Origin: Alishewanella tabrizica
GTDB taxonomy: Bacteria > Pseudomonadota > Gammaproteobacteria > Enterobacterales > Alteromonadaceae
DNA length: 45,756 nucleotides
Reading direction: 5' to 3'
Assembly (NCBI RefSeq): GCF_014652375.1
Contig: NZ_BMYR01000016.1
Coordinates: 1-45,756 of the forward strand
Shown piece by piece: positions 26,232-34,623 of the stretch. The notes beneath the pieces were generated by a model, which was not told where the DNA came from, did not search any database, and was given only the letters and a program-made list of their open reading frames with translations. Position 1 is the first letter of the stretch, and the number at the start of each line of letters is the position of its first letter. The translations under genes were made by a program, and so were the position numbers.

Positions 26232-26460
26232 GAGCATGACCTCCATTTGCCATTGGAATCACCAGCCCCCAAGTGGGCTTAGCCATATCTCGTTCAATCG
26301 CTTCCCACAGATATAAAATTTTTCTGCCACCAAACGGCCTGATGTAATGGACTCCTTCAAGTAGCACCTTGTCTTTTAGCTGCTCCCGTATAGTTCGGGA
26401 GTCATACTTGATTAATGCCGACAGCTCATTAGACGTTAAATAAGTCATTGCACTTTTCAT
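26224..26460 (-). CDS. Excisionase-like small DNA-binding protein
   Basis: 78 residues from the ATG at 26460 (AGGTG six bases upstream). Its helix-turn-helix-like start (YLTSNELSALIKYDSRTIRE) and a GGRKILYLWEAIERD block resemble MerR/Xis-type excisionases that accompany this integrase type. It is co-translated with the integrase (8-base overlap), so it probably directs excision and may help regulate the operon. It is divergent from the XRE-type regulator across a motif-rich intergenic region. Confidence 0.75.
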   Translation of the reverse strand: MKSAMTYLTSNELSALIKYDSRTIREQLKDKVLLEGVHYIRPFGGRKILYLWEAIERDMAKPTWGLVIPMANGGHAHG

Positions 26461-26486
26461 GGTAAACACCTCTTTTTTGAGTTAGT

Positions 26487-26591
26487 CTAAATGACATAAA
26501 GCTACTCTATAAACCAAAATGTCATCTTGAATGCAATTTAGCATCTAAAAATGACATGTGCAAACATTTTTTGTCATTTTAAATGGCATTT
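26487..26591. promoter_or_regulatory. Divergent control region with repeated AAATGACA-type motifs
   Basis: In the 149-base gap between the excisionase gene and the regulator, the motif AAATGACA or a close variant occurs five times. Copies lie at about 26489, 26517 (AAATGTCAT), 26548, 26571-26580 (reverse) and 26581 (AAATGGCATTTT). ATGTCAT (26519-26525) and ATGACAT (26550-26556) form an inverted pair. Repeated half-sites in a divergent promoter suggest operators for the adjacent HTH protein or the excisionase. Confidence 0.55.
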
Positions 26592-26609
26592 TGATATTTG
26601 AGGTGTAAA

Positions 26610-26807
26610 TTGATTAAGTGTCACTTAGCCAGATTAATGGGTGAACACAAATTAAAAGTTACCGATGTTGCGCGAGAGACAGGGCTTAATCGAAATACGA
26701 TTACCCTGCTTTACAAAGAGACTGCACAGCGCGTTGACTTTGAAACCATTGATAAACTTTGCGAGTTATTTAACTGCAAAGTTGAAGACTTGTTTGAGAA
26801 AGTTTAA
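26610..26807 (+). CDS. XRE/Cro-type transcriptional regulator
   Basis: 65-residue single-domain helix-turn-helix protein (YozG-like): KVTDVARETGLNRNTITLLY is the HTH and DFETIDKLCELFNCKVEDLF completes the fold. The start is taken as the TTG at 26610 with GAGGT five bases upstream, giving MIKCHLARLMGEHK, the usual N-terminus of the family; longer readings begin in non-coding sequence. It is divergent from xis-int and probably represses or times their expression through the AAATGACA repeats. Confidence 0.85.
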   Translation: MIKCHLARLMGEHKLKVTDVARETGLNRNTITLLYKETAQRVDFETIDKLCELFNCKVEDLFEKV

Positions 26808-26986
26808 GCATTATCTCAAATACTCTTGGCTTCAAGGGCGCGTTCGGCAGTTTTTGGTTAACTGCTTTAGGATACCCTGCTAACCAAACGGGTCTTCCTG
26901 GGATTTGTAGTCAGCTAATAAATGATCGATAAGCGGGTATGAAACTGACATTATTTATTTTTTTAAATATGTGAGTAGAATGGCGC

Positions 26987-27262
26987 TTACACAGGATTTT
27001 TTATACTCTCAAGAGTTGAGACAATTTTATCAACTCGCTCTTCACTAATTTTATTTATTATTTCACGGATATCATTGTGTTGAATTTCGCAACCTAAAGC
27101 CTGCTTTGCTAAGTTTATTGCTTCCTCTTTACAGCCATGATGGTCGTCTTGTAGTGTTAAAATTATTTTAACGAGTGTCTTTTTCAGCACAGTGTCCATC
27201 ATGTCATCCTTATTTAATATAAAGTAATTCGAATTTTTAACCTTCAACTTGTTGATGTCCAT
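26987..27262 (-). CDS. Hypothetical 91-aa protein
   Basis: Unrecognised small, charged, helical protein. GAGG lies three bases before the ATG at 27262, which is close for a ribosome-binding site. An internal ATG pair at residues 21-22 with GGATG upstream could be the true start. It stands alone and convergent with the XRE regulator, and its start is divergent from queD across 141 bases. There is no motif, signal peptide or membrane segment. Confidence 0.45.
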   Translation of the reverse strand: MDINKLKVKNSNYFILNKDDMMDTVLKKTLVKIILTLQDDHHGCKEEAINLAKQALGCEIQHNDIREIINKISEERVDKIVSTLESIKNPV

Positions 27263-27403
27263 CCACCTCTGTAGTCTTCAATTATTGAAAATCTTCATTA
27301 TCGTTTATCGTACTGGGTGAAATTGGATTCCGCAACTAGCTGCTTAGCAATTACTAGTGTACAATCTCACAAAATATCACGTTAGTAACGGCATTAACCG
27401 ATT

Positions 27404-27766
27404 ATGTCTATAAAAATTTGTAAGGAATTTACCTTTGAGGCTGCGCACTTTTTACCCAATGTTCCAGAGGGTCACAAGTGTGGACGACTTCATGGGCACT
27501 CCTACGTAGTAAGGCTTCACCTAATAGGTGACATAGATCCCCTAAAAGGATGGTTTATTGATTTCGATGACGTAAAGGTCAAGTTCAAACCAATACTAGA
27601 CCAGTTAGATCATCATTATCTAAATGAGATTTCAGGATTAGAAAACCCAACCGCCGAAGTAATCGCAATGTGGATTTGGGATAAAGTTAAGCCAATTTTA
27701 CCTCAATTGTTTGAAGTGGAACTCAAAGAAACGTGCACATGCGCAGTCTACTACCAAGGTGAATAG
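27404..27766 (+). CDS. queD: 6-carboxy-tetrahydropterin synthase
   Basis: 120-residue QueD of the PTPS fold. It converts dihydroneopterin triphosphate to 6-carboxytetrahydropterin, the second step toward preQ0. The zinc ligands His15 (EAAHFL), His30 and His32 (LHGHSY) are present, as are the catalytic Cys26 (GHKCGR) and the DHHYLN segment with the active-site His. It is the first gene of a five-gene plus-strand operon that makes 7-deazaguanine and inserts it into DNA. The gap to the next gene is one base. GTP cyclohydrolase (FolE) and QueE are absent here and must come from elsewhere. Confidence 0.95.
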   Translation: MSIKICKEFTFEAAHFLPNVPEGHKCGRLHGHSYVVRLHLIGDIDPLKGWFIDFDDVKVKFKPILDQLDHHYLNEISGLENPTAEVIAMWIWDKVKPILPQLFEVELKETCTCAVYYQGE

Positions 27767-27767
27767 A

Positions 27768-28691
27768 ATGCGGGTGAATTTGATCACTAGTTGCGTTAGC
27801 GCCAAAAATACCACGGTCGGAGATACCGTAGCACTGACTGATGCGTTTGCAAAAGGTTGCAACTCTGCAGAAGAATGGCTCAATACATTAAGCGGTAAAG
27901 CTGATGAAATGCTGTCGCTTCTCGACTTATACAAAGGTGACCATTGGTCGATTGCCAAAAACCTTAATACACTTAAGGACGTAACACTCTGGGTCGTTTC
28001 AGCGGGATTAGGTTTCGCTCATCACTCAAAATTAGCACGCCCTTACGACGCAACATTTAACAAATCTAGCCCTAATTTTGTGGGGAACATTGAACTTAAC
28101 AAGCTTACTATAGACCCGACCAAAAGTTGGTGGTCTCTACTACACAAAAATCAAAATGCTTTTAAAAAACTTGTAAAAAAATACCCAGAAGATATGTATA
28201 TTTTTTGCTCTAGCGAAAGCTATTTGGTTGCGATTGAAAATGATCTTCTAGATTTAGTCCATAAAGGGCTTTTTAACGAGAGCAATTTCTTAATAATAAC
28301 TAGCAATAGCAAAATCAATAAGAATTTGAATAGATTCGTTTTGAAGTCAAAAGAAAAATTTTCTTCTTCAGAGCAAATAAAAGGTTCGATGGTATCATTG
28401 AATATTAGACTGGCCCGGTATCTCATACAAGCATCCATCAACGCACCGTACCCGCTAAAAAAAATGATTGAGGTATATAAAGAGTTAGACCATTCATTGC
28501 CAGATACTATAAGAAAAAAGATAAATAGACTCAACGACTCTGATGTAATGAACGAAATATCTAAATTACCAAATTCTTCTCTCAAGTCAGCAACTTCCGC
28601 GTTGAGAGCTTTACGAGATAAGGGAATATCCTGTGAACAAAAAAGGTTTTCCAGACTATTTGCGAAATATCATTCTAGCCTAGAGTTTTAA
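27768..28691 (+). CDS. dpdC: DpdC-like protein (YaaA-type fold)
   Basis: 307 residues starting at ATG 27768, one base after the queD stop, with AAGGTGA upstream inside queD. The N-terminus LITSCVSAKN and the block LWVVSAGLGFAHHSKLARPYD resemble the YaaA/DUF328-type fold. In published dpd clusters DpdC is needed to convert preQ0 in DNA to the amide (ADG). Its place between queD and dpdA supports that identity. The second half is poorly conserved and helical. If the assignment holds, the modified base made by this system is more likely the amide than preQ0 itself. Confidence 0.6.
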   Translation: MRVNLITSCVSAKNTTVGDTVALTDAFAKGCNSAEEWLNTLSGKADEMLSLLDLYKGDHWSIAKNLNTLKDVTLWVVSAGLGFAHHSKLARPYDATFNKSSPNFVGNIELNKLTIDPTKSWWSLLHKNQNAFKKLVKKYPEDMYIFCSSESYLVAIENDLLDLVHKGLFNESNFLIITSNSKINKNLNRFVLKSKEKFSSSEQIKGSMVSLNIRLARYLIQASINAPYPLKKMIEVYKELDHSLPDTIRKKINRLNDSDVMNEISKLPNSSLKSATSALRALRDKGISCEQKRFSRLFAKYHSSLEF

Positions 28692-28694
28692 TTA

Positions 28695-29945
28695 GTGAAA
28701 AAAGTTAAATTTTTCTTTCCCGATAGCCATGATTTTGTTGATCCAACATTTGATTTTGTTAATGAGACAAATAATGAGTTTCGCGTTATTCAACGTGATG
28801 ATAAGTACGCACATGAATTATTTGATAGCCCTGTTTATGATGGCATTCTTATATCTAAAGCTATCGTGGAGGGTTTAAGTGGGGTAAAAGGCCGCTATTC
28901 AGTTGCACAAAGACAACGATTTTTCCGTGAAGGCGTATACCGATTTTTTAGACTCCCACGAAGTTATGAAACTATCGGAGATTGTGGTGCCTTCAGTTAT
29001 GTAAAGGAAGTTGAACCTCCATACTCAGTTGAAGATGTAGCAGAATTCTATACAAATTCAGGCTTCACTCATGGCATTGCCATGGATCATATTATTTTCG
29101 ATTATGAGAATAACGATGTTAAGTCCTCTAAAATCGTTGGTGAACGCCTTAAGGAATGTTTAAGAAGAACCGAACTAAATTTAGAAAATGCATCGAAATT
29201 CCTGAAAATATCTAAATCTGAGCCATTCAATCCATATGGTGTGGCACATGGTTGGAACCCTAGTTCATTTTCCGAATCCGTCACTAAACTTCAGAAAATG
29301 GGATACGATAAAATCGCATTAGGAGGTATGATTCCTCTAAAAACTAGAGATATTCTAGAGATCCTAGCCAAGGTCTCAGAAATCAGGAAGCCTACTACTC
29401 AACTTCATCTACTTGGGATTAATCGTTTAGAGCACATCCCTCAATTCTACTCGTTCGGCGTAACTAGTTTTGACTCCACGTCACCTCTTATGCAAGGGTT
29501 AAAAGACGATAAATTTAATTATCATTTACCTGAACATAAGTACACCTCCATAGCCATACCACAAGTAGATGGTAACAACACAATGAGAAATTTAATCGCT
29601 AGTGGAGCTATTGATCAAGACTTAGCAATTAAGCTTGAAAGAATTTGTCTAGATTTAGTCATTCAATTCGATAAAGGACGCGCATCGAAAGAAGCCGTAT
29701 TAGAAGCTCTTTGTGAATATGAAAAGCTCTATTTAAAGGATGCACATAAAAAAACAAGAAGAATGCTAATGGATAAAGTTTTAACAGATAAACCTTGGAC
29801 TGCCTGTCCTTGTAACATTTGCAAAGCAATTGGGGTTCACGTGATGTTAAAACGAGGCGCGGCTCGCAATAGAAGACGTGGCTTTCATAACCTTTTCAAT
29901 GCATATAACACCTTACAAAAAGAACTAGCCAAGATATCGGATTAA
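28695..29945 (+). CDS. dpdA: DpdA, TGT-like DNA 7-deazaguanine transglycosylase
   Basis: 416-residue paralogue of tRNA-guanine transglycosylase that exchanges guanine in DNA for a preQ0-type base. It begins KKVKFFFPDSHDFVDP, as DpdA proteins do. The MDHIIFDYEN and GGMIPL segments correspond to the TGT barrel active site, and the zinc site C371-x-C373-x2-C376 with His398 is intact. The start is a GTG at 28695, three bases after the dpdC stop, and a strong ribosome-binding site is not obvious, so translation is probably coupled. It is followed after three bases by dpdB, its required partner. This is the signature gene of the island. Confidence 0.93.
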   Translation: MKKVKFFFPDSHDFVDPTFDFVNETNNEFRVIQRDDKYAHELFDSPVYDGILISKAIVEGLSGVKGRYSVAQRQRFFREGVYRFFRLPRSYETIGDCGAFSYVKEVEPPYSVEDVAEFYTNSGFTHGIAMDHIIFDYENNDVKSSKIVGERLKECLRRTELNLENASKFLKISKSEPFNPYGVAHGWNPSSFSESVTKLQKMGYDKIALGGMIPLKTRDILEILAKVSEIRKPTTQLHLLGINRLEHIPQFYSFGVTSFDSTSPLMQGLKDDKFNYHLPEHKYTSIAIPQVDGNNTMRNLIASGAIDQDLAIKLERICLDLVIQFDKGRASKEAVLEALCEYEKLYLKDAHKKTRRMLMDKVLTDKPWTACPCNICKAIGVHVMLKRGAARNRRRGFHNLFNAYNTLQKELAKISD

Positions 29946-29948
29946 TCT

Positions 29949-31043
29949 ATGAAAATATTGAAAGTACCAGCGCTGAAAATAATACAAGGTCCAAATCGAG
30001 AGCTTTATAGTTTTGCTTTAAAAGGTAAAGACATTCATAGTGTTGCAGCCATATCAAGAGTCAAAAGGGAAGAAAACCACTTAGCCGGATATCAGAGACC
30101 TGAGGTATCATCTCACATCAATGAGATAAAGAGCTATCTCGAGTCTGCTAACCCAATGATACCTAATGCAATCGTTATCGCATTTGATGAAAGGGTGACC
30201 TTCAAGCCACTTTCTGAAGACGGGACATTTGGTGAAATACATATTCCATTGATTGATGGCGACAACATAAAACCTGGTTGGGTTGTTGATGGACAGCAAC
30301 GTGCAGCTGCATTGCGAGAAGCTAACTGTGGAGAGTTCCAAATGCCAATCTCCGCTTTTATAACGAACGATACACAAGAGCAACGCGAACAATTCATTTT
30401 GGTTAATTCAACGAAACCACTTCCAAAAGGCTTGATTTATGAGTTACTGCCATTCACAGATACAAAACTTGCCAGGCCTCTTCAGAAAAAGCGGTTCCCC
30501 GCTAGGTTACTTGACGAACTAAATTACCACCCGGATTCACCAATGAATCGGATGATAAAAACTGCTACAAACCCTAATGGAAAAATTAAAGATAATTCTA
30601 TACTGAAATTAATTGAAAGTAGCTTGGCTGAAGGAGCTCTTTATCGTTTTCGAGATGCCAAAAATGGTGAAGGCGACATAGACGCAATGTTCCAATTAAT
30701 GTGTAATTATTGGTCAGCAGTTAGTCAAGTATTTCCCGAAGCATGGAACGTAAACCCAAAGGAGTCCCGATTAATGCATGGTGCGGGAATTTCTTCAATG
30801 GGCCACTTGATGGATGCTATTTATGATCGCTATCATTCAGAGGAACATGAGGATATAGTTTCTATCAACCAGTTTAAACATGATTTAGAGTTACTAAAAC
30901 CATATTGTAAATGGACCAATGGCTATTGGGACTTCGGAACCGATCAAAAAGTGAAATGGAACGAACTGCAGAATATATCCAAAGACCTGCAAAATTTAAC
31001 CAATTTCTTACTTCGCAAGTATCGGAATGAGGTTTGGAGATAA
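29949..31043 (+). CDS. dpdB: DpdB, DndB/ParB-like DGQHR-domain protein
   Basis: 364 residues with the DGQHR-type motif VVDGQQRAAALREA (DGQQR at 114-118), preceded by a ParB/sulfiredoxin-like strand-helix region. DndB-like proteins bind DNA and use ATP. In dpd systems DpdB acts together with DpdA to insert the deazaguanine base. The gene is spaced three bases from dpdA and three from queC. Full length, no broken motif seen. Confidence 0.9.
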   Translation: MKILKVPALKIIQGPNRELYSFALKGKDIHSVAAISRVKREENHLAGYQRPEVSSHINEIKSYLESANPMIPNAIVIAFDERVTFKPLSEDGTFGEIHIPLIDGDNIKPGWVVDGQQRAAALREANCGEFQMPISAFITNDTQEQREQFILVNSTKPLPKGLIYELLPFTDTKLARPLQKKRFPARLLDELNYHPDSPMNRMIKTATNPNGKIKDNSILKLIESSLAEGALYRFRDAKNGEGDIDAMFQLMCNYWSAVSQVFPEAWNVNPKESRLMHGAGISSMGHLMDAIYDRYHSEEHEDIVSINQFKHDLELLKPYCKWTNGYWDFGTDQKVKWNELQNISKDLQNLTNFLLRKYRNEVWR

Positions 31044-31046
31044 AAA

Positions 31047-31715
31047 ATGGCTCGGATAGTTGTAGTTTATTCTGGCGGAATGGATTCATTTACAGTATTA
31101 CACAAAGCCCTTAAAGAGGAGAACGAAGTATTCGCGCTATCGTTTGACTATGGGCAAAAACACAACAAAGAATTAGAGTGCGCAAAGCAAGTTACCGGTG
31201 AATTGGCTGTTGCACATAAAATTCTTGATATTAAAAACATCAGTTCTTTGTTTACCAGTTCTTCCCTTGTTTCCAACGAAATTGCTGTGCCTGAAGGTCA
31301 CTATCAAGCGGAAAACATGAAGTCGACCGTAGTGCCGAACCGGAATATGATTTTGCTGTCTCTAGCAATTGGTTATGCAGTTAATATTAAGGCCTCAGAG
31401 GTATGGTATGGGGCTCACTCTGGCGATCATATAATATACCCTGACTGCAGGCCAGAATTCGTTGAAATCATGGATAGAGCATCCAAGGTAGCTAACTTTG
31501 AACCAGTTAAAGTATTCGCTCCATACCTCAACTCAGATAAAGTTGGCATTTTAAAAGATGGCTTCGCAATGGGACTAGACTACTCTAAAACTTGGACCTG
31601 TTATAAAGGTCTCGAGAGAGCATGTGGCAAATGTGGTTCATGTGTTGAAAGATTGGAGGCTTTTGAAGTTCATAACAAACTTGACCCTTTACCTTACCTA
31701 TCTACTGTAGGGTAA
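31047..31715 (+). CDS. queC: 7-cyano-7-deazaguanine (preQ0) synthase
   Basis: 222-residue QueC, which makes preQ0 from carboxydeazaguanine with ATP and ammonia. The PP-loop SGGMDS is at 9-14, [14 protein letters not shown] and [12 protein letters not shown] are typical, and the zinc site C185-x7-C193-x2-C196-x2-C199 is complete. It is the last gene of the plus-strand operon. A cluster-borne QueC lets the island make its own precursor instead of relying only on the host queuosine pathway. Confidence 0.95.
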   Translation: MARIVVVYSGGMDSFTVLHKALKEENEVFALSFDYGQKHNKELECAKQVTGELAVAHKILDIKNISSLFTSSSLVSNEIAVPEGHYQAENMKSTVVPNRNMILLSLAIGYAVNIKASEVWYGAHSGDHIIYPDCRPEFVEIMDRASKVANFEPVKVFAPYLNSDKVGILKDGFAMGLDYSKTWTCYKGLERACGKCGSCVERLEAFEVHNKLDPLPYLSTVG

Positions 31716-31731
31716 ACACCTGAATTAAATA

Positions 31732-31761
31732 TGAATGTTCCAGGAGCACCCGGAACATTCA
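31732..31761. terminator. Hairpin between convergent queC and dpdD
   Basis: TGAATGTTCC (31732-31741) pairs perfectly with GGAACATTCA (31752-31761) around a 10-base loop, in the gap between two converging operons. It has no long T-run, so a bidirectional terminator is likely but not certain. Confidence 0.5.
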
Positions 31762-31823
31762 CCTCTAGAAAATTCCCAAGCAGTTACACTGAATATTCCA
31801 AGCTTAAACTCTATATTGCGACT

Positions 31824-34025
31824 CTAAACACTTTTCAAATTTGCAATGAGAGCTCTTACAATTGAAGAACTACCCTTACCATCTGGATAAATAATATTTT
31901 TATTTATATCTTTAATTGCATAATATGATTGATGAGCAGCACTTTTGTTGCAAAAAACAAAATAATCAGCAGTTTTTACCAAACTCCGTAACGTATCTGT
32001 GGCAACCTTGTCATGGTTTAAAATGACTTCAACAGAAGGAAACAAAGTGTTCAGGATTTCTGCAGCTCGTTTTCCTGCTTTCTCAGTAAGAGTAGAAATA
32101 CCAATTTTTTTGCCCTCTAATTGCTCAGAATTCGCATTTAAAGATGGATTATTCTTTTGAGAGCGAAGTTTTTCGAAAAGCAGGGACTCGGGCGAAAGTT
32201 GCTTCTCTAGCCAGATAAGCACACTTTGTGTATCAACTTCATATTCATCCCAATGGTCTGCTGCAAACGACCTTATTTTTGGCCATATTCCAAATTTCAA
32301 ATAATTTTCGTCTTTTATTGCGTAGTCAAATAATGACTCAATGAAATCAATGACCGCACCTAGAGACCTTCGGCTTAACTCGACAGAAAGCACCAAATCA
32401 AATGCCTCCAAAACCTCCTTGTATTGAGCTTGCGAATGAGGCGTTTGCAAAAAGTGATTAATTAGGTCCTTAAGAAGTAGAATTGTTGTTAATGAAGTCT
32501 GGTCGTCGACTGAGATTAGTTCAATTAAAGATAACCAAAATTCTGAATCCGTTTTAACTTCTCGCTCTTCAATCCACCTTAGGAGGTGCGGTGATATGTC
32601 TCTAATTTTCTCAGGTTCACTGCATTCCTTTATTTTATTTGTAACCATCTCTAAATCGAAACCTTCAGATTTTGATTCCATAAGAAGGTCGACGTTTACC
32701 GAACGTTTATACCCATTAGAAAACCAGGTGTTCCAATCCAAAGTAGGATGTACGCCAGAATGAGGCAAGTCATCTGTCACTTCTTCGTGCGTGACATCCT
32801 TAGGTTCATCGTTAACACCATAAACATAGTCTTCATATTCATTCCATTTTTTTCTCAGAGGTATGCACGATTTTATTTCTTTTCTAATTTCAAGCGGTAA
32901 CTTATCAAGCCAGTCAAGAATTTCGGGTATCTCTATGGACGAGCAATTTTCAGCATAGCGGAATAAAGCACTGGCTGTATTTATGTCTTTGGGGCTTTCT
33001 AATAAGGATTTAAACTCTTCGCTGAAAGATTGTTTCACTTTGAGAGTTAGTGCTGTCCTCTTTATTAGAGACTCTATATTTTCAACCCAAGATTTTTCTA
33101 TAAAGTCAGGGACTACTTCAACTACATTTTCTACGCCCAATATAACGTTCAGTAAAACCCAAGATTTCCAATCTTCTTGGAACCTCGAATCGCTCTTTAA
33201 TGCTAACTTATTCGTTAAGAAGGGCTGGAACTTGTCTAACTTGGCCCTAACTAACACCAAATCCATCTCTTCAAGACGGGCTTCGTGTATTTCCAAAGTT
33301 TTTGAAATGGCTCTAACTAAAATGTGATATATACGACTAGGGATTATCCCACTTACGTAATCTATTAAGGAGTCATGGCTAAGTATTTCTTCCCATTTTG
33401 ACTGCGCTTTAAGAGACTGCAATTCGAGACTTATAATGTTTCTATGACTAAGCTTTCCAGAGTTTTTAATCTCGCCCAAATAGTCAGTGATTAATTCTGA
33501 ATCTTTGTGTCTGCAGGCAACAAAGAAATCCCTTAGCATACGGCCTACAGGCCTTGATATATTCGGCTTAAAAGTAGGTTTAATTTCGAATCGTTTAGAT
33601 ATTTGAAGTAATTTCGAAATTACATATTTCACACTTTCGAGCTGTTGATCTTTGCTCGAGTATTCAAGGAGTTCAAATCTTACGATTCCATGCGGAAAAG
33701 CCTGTAAGGCTTCTTTTTCATATTCAAAAGAGGGCTGCCGAATTATTCGATAGTGGCTCGTATTAGAAGTACCCAAGGCAAAATGTAAACCATTCCTTAA
33801 CTCCATTAGATTTTTTCGGCCATCACTAAACCCATAAAAGTATAAAACATTGTCGTTACATGATGCCAAGAAGAAGGGGCGACTTCCCTGTAACTTGTCC
33901 TTAGCATCTATTATCAACGGATAGACTGTGTTCAGCAGAACATCACTGTTAGGTTTATCAACTTCGATAAAATTCTCATAACTGAAGAATGTTTTCAGCC
34001 AAGTACCCTGCCTAAAAGAAGTCAT
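31824..34025 (-). CDS. dpdD: DpdD, large helical protein with C-terminal DUF2325-like domain
   Basis: About 733 residues. Most of it is helical with no recognised motif. The last ~90 residues read like a DUF2325-type Rossmann domain: KKIGISTLTEKAGKRAAEIL, an ILNHD strand, ADYFVFCNKSAAHQSYYAIK and a C-terminal YPDGKGSSSIVRAL. DpdD is a restriction-side protein of dpd islands with no established biochemistry. Identity rests mainly on context (after dpdJ-dpdK) and size. Translation may begin at 34040, 34031 or 34025; the last has GAAG six bases upstream. All lie inside the 3' end of dpdK. Confidence 0.62.
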   Translation of the reverse strand: MTSFRQGTWLKTFFSYENFIEVDKPNSDVLLNTVYPLIIDAKDKLQGSRPFFLASCNDNVLYFYGFSDGRKNLMELRNGLHFALGTSNTSHYRIIRQPSFEYEKEALQAFPHGIVRFELLEYSSKDQQLESVKYVISKLLQISKRFEIKPTFKPNISRPVGRMLRDFFVACRHKDSELITDYLGEIKNSGKLSHRNIISLELQSLKAQSKWEEILSHDSLIDYVSGIIPSRIYHILVRAISKTLEIHEARLEEMDLVLVRAKLDKFQPFLTNKLALKSDSRFQEDWKSWVLLNVILGVENVVEVVPDFIEKSWVENIESLIKRTALTLKVKQSFSEEFKSLLESPKDINTASALFRYAENCSSIEIPEILDWLDKLPLEIRKEIKSCIPLRKKWNEYEDYVYGVNDEPKDVTHEEVTDDLPHSGVHPTLDWNTWFSNGYKRSVNVDLLMESKSEGFDLEMVTNKIKECSEPEKIRDISPHLLRWIEEREVKTDSEFWLSLIELISVDDQTSLTTILLLKDLINHFLQTPHSQAQYKEVLEAFDLVLSVELSRRSLGAVIDFIESLFDYAIKDENYLKFGIWPKIRSFAADHWDEYEVDTQSVLIWLEKQLSPESLLFEKLRSQKNNPSLNANSEQLEGKKIGISTLTEKAGKRAAEILNTLFPSVEVILNHDKVATDTLRSLVKTADYFVFCNKSAAHQSYYAIKDINKNIIYPDGKGSSSIVRALIANLKSV

Positions 34026-34623
34026 GCTCATCTTCGTCATCTTCTATGTTTGAAACATGTTTATGATTATTAATTGGATTATTAGGCTCGATTTCCCTAG
34101 GTTTAAACTGATAGAATTCTTTAAATTCTATCCTCGCGCTTGAAAGTTGATGCTCATCTCCAGTGAGTGAAAGCATCTCTTCATTTTTATTAGCACCTGA
34201 ATAGGTGAAGTTCATAGAACCCTTCAAGAAACACGACTCTGTAAGAAAACCTTTTATATGAACTTCTTGGCTTTCACAAATTCTAAATCCAACCTCTTTG
34301 CCCAGATTAGTCCGAAGCCGATACAAAGCAGCATCGTTAATAATGTCCTCCTTTACTACCATATTCAGATGACATCCACTCTTGACTGCAGTTTCCAACA
34401 GATCAAGAAAACTTACCTGTCTAGCCCCCCATTCTGGGTTTAAATAACTCCAGTTACCTGACCGATTGTCCAAAACGTCGAAATCAGTTAACCAAGCAGT
34501 TACCAACCATAAATTCTGAGGCACAATTATAACGCCAGCAAATATGCTCGATAAAATTTCTCTTAACTCTCGCTTGCCAAGGAGAGATTTCGTCAATATG
34601 TCCCTAGACGTTAACTCGATCAT
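34012..34623 (-). CDS. dpdK: DpdK, phospholipase D-like protein
   Basis: 203 residues with one PLD-type HKD half-site: His122-x-Lys124 (VHIKGF), then GSMNFTYSGANKNEE with Asn138 and Glu148/149. PLD-family proteins with one HKD act as dimers and many are nucleases. Here it is the likely DNA-cutting member of the restriction machinery. It overlaps dpdJ by 4 bases and the dpdD start region by 14-29 bases. The C-terminus is strongly acidic (DDEDEHDFF). Confidence 0.85.
   Translation of the reverse strand: MIELTSRDILTKSLLGKRELREILSSIFAGVIIVPQNLWLVTAWLTDFDVLDNRSGNWSYLNPEWGARQVSFLDLLETAVKSGCHLNMVVKEDIINDAALYRLRTNLGKEVGFRICESQEVHIKGFLTESCFLKGSMNFTYSGANKNEEMLSLTGDEHQLSSARIEFKEFYQFKPREIEPNNPINNHKHVSNIEDDEDEHDFF

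Noticed and set aside
26830..26900. Inverted repeat TTGGTTA...TAACCAA downstream of the XRE regulator.
   Set aside because: Only 7-8 paired bases with a long loop and no T-run; not distinguishable from chance.
27263..27403. Possible preQ1 riboswitch or promoter ahead of queD (TACAAT near 27360).
   Set aside because: No preQ1 aptamer pattern was recognised, and no good -35 partner sits 16-18 bases upstream.
28220..28585. Minus-strand frame inside dpdC and similar antisense frames in the dpd genes.
   Set aside because: Antisense shadows without domains or start signals.
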